From: Moraxella equi
GTDB lineage: Bacteria; Pseudomonadota; Gammaproteobacteria; Pseudomonadales; Moraxellaceae
Reading direction: 5' to 3'
Length of the DNA: 16,932 nucleotides
Assembly (NCBI RefSeq): GCF_002027555.1
Contig: NZ_MXAP01000039.1
Coordinates: 1-16,932, forward strand
Shown here: positions 6,999 to 12,433 of the stretch, piece by piece
How the letters are laid out: the number at the start of each line of letters is the position of its first letter
Numbering within the stretch: the stretch's first letter is position 1
The notes under the pieces: generated by a model
The model's database searches: none
Told to the model about the DNA's origin: nothing
The model's input: only the letters and a program-made list of their open reading frames with translations
Made by a program: the position numbers and the translations under genes

Positions 6999-7007
6999 TA
7001 ATAAAAC

Positions 7008-7036
7008 TTGACAATCATCAATCATTCTCATTATTT
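7008..7036 (+). promoter_or_regulatory. candidate promoter overlapped by a Fur-box-like site
   Basis: A perfect TTGACA (7008-7013) is followed after 17 bp by a poor -10, TTATTT (7031-7036). The minus strand of 7017-7035 matches the E. coli Fur consensus (GATAATGATAATCATTATC) at 13 of 19 positions by eye, covering spacer and -10. If real, it would give iron-repressed transcription towards fdxA. Confidence 0.35.
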
Positions 7037-7104
7037 ATCAACCCTGCCTATTTTACCCATTGTAATAATAATCACTTTTACTGTTTACAACTTTTTGCTG
7101 TTTT

Positions 7105-7133
7105 TTAACAAAGATTTTCTATTTTGGCATAAT
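7105..7133 (+). promoter_or_regulatory. possible fdxA promoter (distal)
   Basis: TTAACA (7105-7110), a 17-bp spacer and CATAAT (7128-7133) form a plausible sigma70 promoter in the fdxA upstream region. Confidence 0.4.
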
Positions 7134-7150
7134 AAATCATCAGCTTTGGT

Positions 7151-7179
7151 TTGAGAAAATTTGTTAAAAAGGATAAAAT
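7151..7179 (+). promoter_or_regulatory. likely main fdxA promoter
   Basis: TTGAGA (7151-7156) and TAAAAT (7174-7179) are separated by exactly 17 bp. Transcription from about 7186 would give a leader of roughly 100 bases. It is the best-placed of three promoter candidates before fdxA. Confidence 0.5.
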
Positions 7180-7226
7180 ATACCCTGTTTTTTGGGCGTG
7201 ATTTTTCATGCCTTACTCAAAATCAA

Positions 7227-7248
7227 GACAAATTTTGTCATTTTGTCA
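7227..7248. repeat. operator-like palindrome and tandem repeat in the fdxA leader
   Basis: GACAAA and TTTGTC (7227-7239) form an inverted repeat with a one-base centre, and TTTTGTCA occurs twice in tandem (7233-7240 and 7241-7248). It lies about 50 bases downstream of the best fdxA promoter and 40 bases before its start codon. It may be a regulator site or chance. Confidence 0.3.
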
Positions 7249-7289
7249 AGCCAATCCAACATCTACAATCCCAATAATAAGGTACCGCC

Positions 7290-7613
7290 ATGACATTTGT
7301 AGTAACCGATAACTGCATTCTTTGCAAATACACCGACTGCGTTGAGGTTTGCCCTGTGGACTGTTTTTATGAAGGTCCAAACTTTTTGGTCATCAATCCT
7401 GATGAGTGCATTGACTGTGCTTTGTGCGAACCTGAATGCCCTGCCAACGCCATTTTCTCCGAAGATGAAGTGCCAGCAGGTCAAGAAGAATTTATCAAAA
7501 TCAATGAAGAGCTCTCTGCCGAATGGGCGAACATCACCGAGAAAAAAGACGCCCTGCCCGACCATGAAAAATGGGACGGCGTAGCAGGCAAAATCCAGTA
7601 TCTAGAACGCTAA
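7290..7613 (+). CDS. fdxA: FdxA, 7Fe ferredoxin with [3Fe-4S] and [4Fe-4S] clusters (107 aa)
   Basis: A small cytoplasmic electron carrier of the Azotobacter FdI / FdxA type. By analogy with FdI, Cys9, Cys17 and Cys50 bind the [3Fe-4S] cluster, and Cys40, Cys43, Cys46 and Cys21 bind the [4Fe-4S] cluster. Cys12 and Cys25 fall at the positions of the extra cysteines of FdI. After the two cluster halves comes the family's C-terminal extension (about 55-107) with [13 protein letters not shown] at the end. Length is standard. The ATG at 7290 has an AAGG ribosome binding site (7280-7283). lpxB starts 34 bases after its stop, so the two are probably co-transcribed. The long upstream region with stacked promoters suggests regulated expression, perhaps by iron. 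Identification is firm; its redox partner is not evident from context. Confidence 0.97.
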   Translation: MTFVVTDNCILCKYTDCVEVCPVDCFYEGPNFLVINPDECIDCALCEPECPANAIFSEDEVPAGQEEFIKINEELSAEWANITEKKDALPDHEKWDGVAGKIQYLER

Positions 7614-7647
7614 TTTTTTAAAATCAATCACAAACCCACGAGACATC

Positions 7648-8988
7648 ATGACCCATACCATACCCCCCTTTGATTTATCCACCTTGCCCACCGACAAACC
7701 CCTAACCATTGGCATTGTCGCAGGGGAAGTGTCGGGCGATGCATTGGGGGCGGATTTTATGGCAAAGATGAACGCCATTTATCCAAGCATTCGCTGGGTT
7801 GGTGTGGGCGGTGAGCTGATGACCAAGGCGGGACTTGACTCACTCATCGACATGACTCGCCTATCGGTCATGGGCATCGGTGAGGTCGTCAAGCATTTGC
7901 CAGATTTATTGCTTGCCAAAAAAGAGATTTTAGATGAGTTTTTGTCCATTGGCATTGATATTTTTGTGGGCATTGACGCCCCTGATTTTAATTTACGCCT
8001 TGCCAAAAGTCTCAAACAAAAATCGGTCATCAAGCCCATTTTTTGTGTGCAATACGTCAGCCCAAGCGTGTGGGCATGGCGTGAAGGGCGAATTTTTGGC
8101 ATCAAATCCGCCACCGATTTGGTGCTGTGTTTATTCCCTTTTGAAACGGCAGTCTATGACAAACATGGACACCCTGCGGTGTGCGTGGGACATCCCTTAC
8201 TTGACAAGATACAGACTGATGAGCGGTCAGGGCGTGAGATTTATGATGAGTTTTTGAGCGATTATAGTCCGCTATTTCCTGAGCTTGCTCGCCTGCAACA
8301 TAGCCCTGCTCGCCCCATTTGTGTGATGGCAGGTTCTCGCACCAGTGAGATTAACGCCATTTTGCCCTTGCTGATTGGGGCAATGGATAAGCTAGACAAG
8401 GCAGGCGACCACGCCTTTATCCTGCCTGTGGTGGGTCATGAACACGCCCATCTGGTCAAATCGCTCATCAAAGAGCAAGCAGGACATTTATTGGACAAAT
8501 GCCACATCATCTTTACCCAAACTGCCAAAAATGTCGCCGATAACATTCATCACGCCAAAGATGACCAAGCAGGGCGACTGCCGACCACGCTCTCACTGTC
8601 TCAAAATGTGATGAACGCCTGTGAGCTGACCATCTTAGCATCAGGCACGGCAACCCTAGAAGCTCTGCTACTGCACCGCCCGATGGTCGTGGTATATAAA
8701 GTCAATGTCCTAACCTACACCATCGCCAAGCGACTGGTCAAAATCCCTTATGTCTCCTTGCCCAACATCCTAGCCTATAATCAAACAGGGCAGGCGGTCG
8801 TACCAGAGCTTATCCAAGATGACGCAAACGCCAACAACATCGCCCGTCATGCTTTGGACGCACTGGCAAATCCTAGCGAACAAATCGCCAAACTTACTCG
8901 CACCACCACTAGGCTTCGTGCCGACAGTCACCATGATGTTGCCGTTAGTGTACTTATGCACTTTTTTAATCAAAAAAATGTGTTATAA
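7648..8988 (+). CDS. lpxB: LpxB, lipid-A-disaccharide synthase (446 aa)
   Basis: LpxB joins UDP-2,3-diacylglucosamine and lipid X to make the lipid A disaccharide at the inner face of the inner membrane. It shows the GT-B glycosyltransferase pattern of family GT19: GEVSGD (26-31), GIDAPDFN (108-115), SPSVWAW (138-144), GHPLLD (181-186), AGSR (228-231) and SGTATLE (332-338). It is longer than the ~382 residues of E. coli LpxB. The excess includes ~18 residues at the N-terminus and insertions around 190-220 and 295-315. A GAGA stretch before ATG 7648 is a modest ribosome binding site. The usual lpxD-fabZ-lpxA neighbours are absent; here it follows fdxA. The enzyme implies an outer membrane with lipopolysaccharide or lipooligosaccharide. 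Confidence 0.97.
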   Translation: MTHTIPPFDLSTLPTDKPLTIGIVAGEVSGDALGADFMAKMNAIYPSIRWVGVGGELMTKAGLDSLIDMTRLSVMGIGEVVKHLPDLLLAKKEILDEFLSIGIDIFVGIDAPDFNLRLAKSLKQKSVIKPIFCVQYVSPSVWAWREGRIFGIKSATDLVLCLFPFETAVYDKHGHPAVCVGHPLLDKIQTDERSGREIYDEFLSDYSPLFPELARLQHSPARPICVMAGSRTSEINAILPLLIGAMDKLDKAGDHAFILPVVGHEHAHLVKSLIKEQAGHLLDKCHIIFTQTAKNVADNIHHAKDDQAGRLPTTLSLSQNVMNACELTILASGTATLEALLLHRPMVVVYKVNVLTYTIAKRLVKIPYVSLPNILAYNQTGQAVVPELIQDDANANNIARHALDALANPSEQIAKLTRTTTRLRADSHHDVAVSVLMHFFNQKNVL

Positions 8989-8989
8989 T
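8981..8989 (+). promoter_or_regulatory. extended -10 promoter at the end of lpxB
   Basis: TGTTATAAT is a perfect extended -10 consensus overlapping the lpxB stop codon. No recognisable -35 stands at 17 bp (T-rich). Transcription from about 8996 would give the TetR gene a leader of about 190 bases. Confidence 0.4.
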
Positions 8990-9061
8990 GTACGCCAACA
9001 TCAAAAATTGTTTGGTAGATTTGATTGATATTCATTTAAATATCCATTCACACCAAAAGCC

Positions 9062-9090
9062 TTGCAATTTTTGAGATTTTTCTACATAAT
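9062..9090 (+). promoter_or_regulatory. possible promoter of the TetR/FabR-like regulator gene
   Basis: TTGCAA (9062-9067), a 17-bp spacer and CATAAT (9085-9090). The predicted start near 9097 falls just before the hairpin at 9103. Confidence 0.4.
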
Positions 9091-9102
9091 AAACAATAAT
9101 TC

Positions 9103-9139
9103 ACCAAAATCTACAAACTTTGGGATTTTGGTTGTTTTT
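9103..9139 (+). terminator. stem-loop ACCAAAATC/GATTTTGGT with T-rich tail: terminator, attenuator or operator
   Basis: ACCAAAATC (9103-9111) and GATTTTGGT (9124-9132) are exact reverse complements around 12 bases, followed by TGTTTTT (9133-9139). It could end lpxB transcripts. However, both promoter candidates for the regulator gene lie upstream of it, so it may also act in the leader as an attenuator, or as the regulator's own operator. The stem is AT-rich and only 9 bp, so termination would be inefficient. Confidence 0.4.
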
Positions 9140-9186
9140 ATTTGTCTTTTACCATCATTTATCAATCAATACCCAAAAGGTGTCTT

Positions 9187-9921
9187 ATGACCACGATCGA
9201 CAAAACCAAAGAAGCCAAAGCCCTAACCCGTGAAGAGAAAAAACGCCAAACCCGTCAAGCCTTCTATAATGCCGTGCTTGACCTATGTATGATGGGGCAA
9301 GGGTTTAGCTCTATCAGCCTACGTCAGGTAACCCGTGAAGTAGGCGTGGTGCCGACCGCTTTTTATCGTCATTTTGATGACATGGAAGAGCTGGGCAAAT
9401 CATTGGTAGAAGACGAGCTGGGTGATGCTCTATCAACCTTGCGTGAACATATGCAGTTTGGCAAAAAACGCACCTTTGAACGCCAAATCGCCAAAAGCGT
9501 GCAACTGTTTTTTAAAGCGGTGGACGCTCAGCCACGCTACTGGCAATTCATCGCCGCCGAGCGTTTTGGTGGTTCAGAAGCGGTTCGCCGTGCCATCAGC
9601 GAACAAATCAAAACCTTTGCCAAGGTCATGAGCGAAGACCTAGCCCTACAACCTGCCTTTGAACACGTCAGCCAAAGTGATCGTTATTTGCTTGCCGAGA
9701 TTGGGGTAAACCTAAGTTTTTCATGGATTATCGACTGGCTAGATTTGACCTACACCCCCGAGCTTGAAGACGATGAAGAGGCCAAGCCTGTTGATAGCGA
9801 TTTAGAACAAGCCAAAGAAGCCATGCTGTTGCATTGCACTCGCCAAATGCAAATGATTCTCTACGGTGCTTATAACTGGAAATCTACCGAAGAGACGGTA
9901 TTAGATGAAGATGTAAAATAA
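9187..9921 (+). CDS. TetR-family transcriptional regulator, FabR-like (244 aa)
   Basis: The N-terminus (about 14-64) is a TetR DNA-binding domain: RQTRQAFYNAVLDL, then a helix-turn-helix with SISLRQVTREVGVVPTAFYRHF (42-63), very like E. coli FabR ([22 protein letters not shown] type). FabR-type regulators repress unsaturated fatty acid genes and sense acyl chain composition, so a role in membrane lipid control is a fair guess. The ligand domain (about 70-220) ends in an acidic tail. The ATG at 9187 has AAAAGG six bases upstream and is preferred over an in-frame TTG at 9142. It is followed by a strong terminator shared with the convergent XRE gene. No fatty acid desaturase or fab gene is in the window to confirm the target, so no gene symbol is given. 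Confidence 0.88.
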   Translation: MTTIDKTKEAKALTREEKKRQTRQAFYNAVLDLCMMGQGFSSISLRQVTREVGVVPTAFYRHFDDMEELGKSLVEDELGDALSTLREHMQFGKKRTFERQIAKSVQLFFKAVDAQPRYWQFIAAERFGGSEAVRRAISEQIKTFAKVMSEDLALQPAFEHVSQSDRYLLAEIGVNLSFSWIIDWLDLTYTPELEDDEEAKPVDSDLEQAKEAMLLHCTRQMQMILYGAYNWKSTEETVLDEDVK

Positions 9922-9930
9922 ACCAAGCCA

Positions 9931-9967
9931 AAAGCTGATAATTTAGACTTAATTATCAGCTTTTTTT
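9931..9967. terminator. bidirectional terminator that contains the stop codon of the XRE gene
   Basis: AAAGCTGATAATT (9931-9943) and AATTATCAGCTTT (9951-9963) form a perfect 13-bp stem, with T to 9967. The stop codon of the minus-strand XRE gene (9956-9958) lies inside the right arm, so coding sequence and terminator overlap. Confidence 0.88.
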
Positions 9968-10213
9968 GTATGCCAAAATCATCTGTGCTAACTCATCATC
10001 AGCAAAAAAATAAGCAGGCGGTACTTCTAAGACAGTGGCAATGTTGTTTAATGTGGTCAAATCAGGCAAATGCACACCTTTTTCATAACGATTGATGCGA
10101 CTACTTGCCACAAATTCATCTAAGCCAATGGCGATACCTAACTGCTCTTGGGTAAGATTTTTAGCCTTACGAGCCACCTTAAAACGCCGTGTAAATATCT
10201 GTTGCAAACTCAT
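9956..10213 (-). CDS. XRE/Cro-CI family transcriptional regulator (85 aa)
   Basis: A single-domain DNA-binding protein. The five-helix Cro/CI fold spans about 8-66, with the helix-turn-helix at TQEQLGIAIGLDEFVASSRINRYEKG (21-46). PDLTTLNNIATVLEVPPAYFF follows, typical of the last helices of HTH_3 proteins. The short C-terminus (DDELAQMILAYKKS) has no sensor domain, so it probably acts as a dimeric repressor or activator on its own. It is divergent from the secreted-protein gene at 10321, and the 107 bases between hold two operator-like palindromes. This layout points to autoregulation together with control of the neighbour. It is not close enough to the restriction-modification genes (ddc intervenes) to be called their controller protein. 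The family is sure; targets are inferred. Confidence 0.92.
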   Translation of the reverse strand: MSLQQIFTRRFKVARKAKNLTQEQLGIAIGLDEFVASSRINRYEKGVHLPDLTTLNNIATVLEVPPAYFFADDELAQMILAYKKS

Positions 10214-10237
10214 AACTTTTACCCTAGATTAAAAAGT

Positions 10238-10250
10238 TATGAATTTCGTA
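10238..10250. promoter_or_regulatory. operator-like site O2 (TATGAATTTCGTA)
   Basis: It matches the core of the O1 site (TACGAATATCGTA, 10271-10283) at 11 of 13 positions, centred 33 bp away. It lies 24 bases upstream of the XRE start codon, where binding would block transcription of the XRE gene. Confidence 0.5.
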
Positions 10251-10258
10251 TATTTTAC

Positions 10259-10287
10259 TTGATTTTTTACTACGAATATCGTAGTAT
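10259..10287 (+). promoter_or_regulatory. promoter of the secreted-protein gene
   Basis: TTGATT (10259-10264), a 17-bp spacer and TAGTAT (10282-10287). The O1 palindrome covers the spacer and most of the -10, so a bound regulator should shut this promoter. Confidence 0.5.
10268..10286. promoter_or_regulatory. operator-like site O1 (TACTACGA-ATA-TCGTAGTA)
   Basis: A perfect inverted repeat with 8-bp arms and a 3-bp centre, the shape expected for an XRE dimer. It overlaps the promoter of the gene at 10321 and lies between the two divergent genes. Confidence 0.65.
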
Positions 10288-10320
10288 TAGTCACGTTCTT
10301 TCCCATTAATAGGAGTTTTT

Positions 10321-10773
10321 ATGAAAAAACTTATGCAGATTGCTTTGCTCAGTGGCGGTCTATTTTCAGCAATAACCGCTTTTGCTGGCTGGTCATCATT
10401 TAACTACGCAAACACCCATGATAAGGTTTTTGCCACGCCTAGTGGTAATATTGTCTGTGGCGGTGATAATATTGCCAGTTCTGGCAACGCCCTTACTTGC
10501 TACATTCAAAACGTTGCCAAAAAACCTGCAAAATGCAGTGAAGGCGTTGGATTGGAATTTACCTTAAACCAAACTGGCAAAGGCAAACTTCAATGCACCA
10601 ATCATGAATTTGAGCCTGAGAACGAAGCAGAAGATGTTACAAAGATTATCCCTTATGGTTCGTCAATCAACGGCAACGGTTGGACTTGTACTAGCCAAAC
10701 CACAGGCATGAGATGTGTGAATAAATCAGGACACGGTTTTCAGTTAAGTAGAAACAAACAAACCCTGTTTTAA
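10321..10773 (+). CDS. secreted six-cysteine protein, DUF6636-like (150 aa)
   Basis: The N-terminus is a Sec signal peptide: MKKLMQ, a hydrophobic core to about residue 20, and a likely cleavage after AFA (22), giving a mature protein of about 128 residues starting GWSSFNYAN. The mature part has six cysteines (46, 60, 72, 92, 123, 132), suggesting three disulfides. It carries the pattern F-x-TPSGNIVCG, then YGSSINGNGWTC, then GMRCVNKSGHGFQLSR near the end, which I associate from memory with DUF6636-type secreted proteins of unknown function. No lipobox is seen, so it is periplasmic or exported. A strong AGGAG site stands five bases before the ATG. It is probably controlled by the divergent XRE regulator through the O1 palindrome. 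It could be a small exported effector or an envelope factor; nothing in the sequence decides this. Confidence 0.8.
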   Translation: MKKLMQIALLSGGLFSAITAFAGWSSFNYANTHDKVFATPSGNIVCGGDNIASSGNALTCYIQNVAKKPAKCSEGVGLEFTLNQTGKGKLQCTNHEFEPENEAEDVTKIIPYGSSINGNGWTCTSQTTGMRCVNKSGHGFQLSRNKQTLF

Positions 10774-10781
10774 TTTTCCAA

Positions 10782-10818
10782 ACAAAAAACCGATTAATTC
10801 ACTTAATCGGTTTTTTGT
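10782..10818. terminator. bidirectional terminator between the secreted-protein gene and ddc
   Basis: A perfect 16-bp stem, ACAAAAAACCGATTAA (10782-10797) with TTAATCGGTTTTTTGT (10803-10818), around TTCAC. A and T runs on the arms serve both convergent genes. Confidence 0.92.
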
Positions 10819-10837
10819 CGTTTAATTCAATCAAAAA

Positions 10838-12382
10838 TCAATCAATCGGCGGTGTATAAGTGCCATTTTTAATATCATCTTTGATACGCTCGGCTTCCGC
10901 CAATACCTGTGATAATAAGGCTTGCACATTTTCAAGTGTGGCGATTGGGCTTAATGTCGTCATCTTTAACGATTGTACATTTTGACGGCCATCAATCACA
11001 CGAGTAACGCCAATGTTCGCTTCCCCTCGGGCAAACAGCTCGTCCGCCACGTTTTGATTTAGGCTATCAATAAGCTCATCAGGATAGCCATCTGGCACAA
11101 CACGGAACAGCACGGACGCAAATTGTGGCTCAACCAAAAGCTCCAAGCCGTCCGTTGCACGGATATAATCCGCCACTTGACGAGTAAGTTTGACCCCATG
11201 GTCAATCATTGAGCCATATAGCTCCTCGCCCAATGCTTCCACCGTAAACCACAATTTTAACGCATCAAATCGGCGAGTGGTCTGCAAAGACTTTGACACC
11301 AAGTTTGGCACGCCATGCTCTTCGTCATAAGCGGAGTTGAGATACTCGGCTTCATAGTGCATAAAGCGATAATTTTGCTCATCTTTTAACAAGAACGCAC
11401 CGCAAGAAATGCTTTGGAAATAATGCTTATGAAAATCCAGCGTAACCGAATCAGTCAGCTCAATGCCGTCTAACATAGAGCGGTAATCATTGGACAAGAG
11501 TAACGCCCCACCCCACGCCGCATCCACGTGTAGCCACGCTCCGAATTTGTCGCACAAGGTACGGATTGTCTTGATGTCGTCAATCGCTCCTGCGTCCGTT
11601 GTCCCTGCCGTTGCCACCACACACGCCACGATGTTGCCTTTGGCGTGCAAGTCCGCCATGATGTCGGCTAGGGCATTGGTATCCATTTGGGCGTTGTCAT
11701 TGACAGGCACGGTAACCACCGATTGAAAGCCCATGCCCATCATCGCCATGTTTTTTTGTACGGAGAAATGGGCGTTTTCTGAGCAGATAACTTTGACTTT
11801 TTGCATGGCGTCCGCTGGAATGCCGTCTCTTTGTACGCTCCACTCTTTACCATCAGCGTTTTGATAGTTTTTGGCGATTGCCCAATCACGAGCCAAAAGC
11901 ACGCCCATGAGATTTGACTGCGTACCACCTGACGTGAACACACCTGCCTGCCCTGCCCCATAGCCAACCTTTTGGCGCAACCAGTCAATGAGCTGAACTT
12001 CCATCAAAGAGCCTGCTGGCGACTGGTCCCATGAGTCCATTGATTGGTTGGTGGCGTTAATCAGCACTTCGGCAATCTGCGATGTTACCATGGTAGGACA
12101 ATGCAAATGAGCGAGCGAATGGGGGTGATGAACTTTCAAACTTTTGTTTAAAAACAGCTCCACCAACCGCTCCAACGCCTTATCCACGCCCAAGCCGTCT
12201 TTGGCAGGGTTAAAGGCGATTTGTGAGCGTAGCTCTTTAATGCTACCGCCTGTGTACATTTTATCGTTTTTAAGCCATGCCGTTACCGCTTTGACAGCGT
12301 CCGTCATCGCACGTTCATAATCAGCGATTGACTGGCCATCATTGCAAAGTAGGGCTTGGCGGTGTTGTTCAAAAGTTGGCAT
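10838..12382 (-). CDS. ddc: L-2,4-diaminobutyrate decarboxylase, PLP-dependent (514 aa)
   Basis: A group II PLP-dependent decarboxylase. It matches, from memory and along its whole length, the Acinetobacter Ddc enzyme, which turns L-2,4-diaminobutyrate into 1,3-diaminopropane. Visible features: the N-terminal block [11 protein letters not shown] (42-52), [18 protein letters not shown] (88-105), SGGTQSN (151-157, phosphate binding), NAHFS with His205 stacking on the cofactor, HVDAAWGG with Asp287, and FHKHYFQ, where Lys319 forms the Schiff base. An AGGATG site precedes the start. In Acinetobacter the partner aminotransferase gene dat lies directly upstream; here the upstream neighbour is res, 51 bases away, on the same strand. 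Composition is host-like, unlike res. Related decarboxylases (aspartate, glutamate, PanP) are alternatives, but the match favours diaminobutyrate. Confidence 0.88.
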   Translation of the reverse strand: MPTFEQHRQALLCNDGQSIADYERAMTDAVKAVTAWLKNDKMYTGGSIKELRSQIAFNPAKDGLGVDKALERLVELFLNKSLKVHHPHSLAHLHCPTMVTSQIAEVLINATNQSMDSWDQSPAGSLMEVQLIDWLRQKVGYGAGQAGVFTSGGTQSNLMGVLLARDWAIAKNYQNADGKEWSVQRDGIPADAMQKVKVICSENAHFSVQKNMAMMGMGFQSVVTVPVNDNAQMDTNALADIMADLHAKGNIVACVVATAGTTDAGAIDDIKTIRTLCDKFGAWLHVDAAWGGALLLSNDYRSMLDGIELTDSVTLDFHKHYFQSISCGAFLLKDEQNYRFMHYEAEYLNSAYDEEHGVPNLVSKSLQTTRRFDALKLWFTVEALGEELYGSMIDHGVKLTRQVADYIRATDGLELLVEPQFASVLFRVVPDGYPDELIDSLNQNVADELFARGEANIGVTRVIDGRQNVQSLKMTTLSPIATLENVQALLSQVLAEAERIKDDIKNGTYTPPID

Positions 12383-12398
12383 GGCTACATCCTAAAAG

Positions 12399-12422
12399 TA
12401 AAAAAATGCTTTATTTTAGCAT
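12399..12422 (-). terminator. weak hairpin with T run between res and ddc
   Basis: On the minus strand, ATGCT and AGCAT (12422-12418 and 12410-12406) can pair around 7 bases and are followed by seven U (12405-12399). The stem is only 5 bp, so it would at most partly stop transcripts coming from mod-res. A TAAAAT in the loop region (12417-12412) could also serve as a ddc -10 element. Confidence 0.3.
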
Positions 12423-12433
12423 ATTTGCATCAT

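Noticed and set aside
9956..10213. XRE protein as the controller (C protein) of the restriction-modification system
   Set aside because: C proteins sit next to their R-M genes and are usual in type II systems; here the secreted-protein gene and ddc intervene, and the operators lie between the XRE gene and its divergent neighbour.
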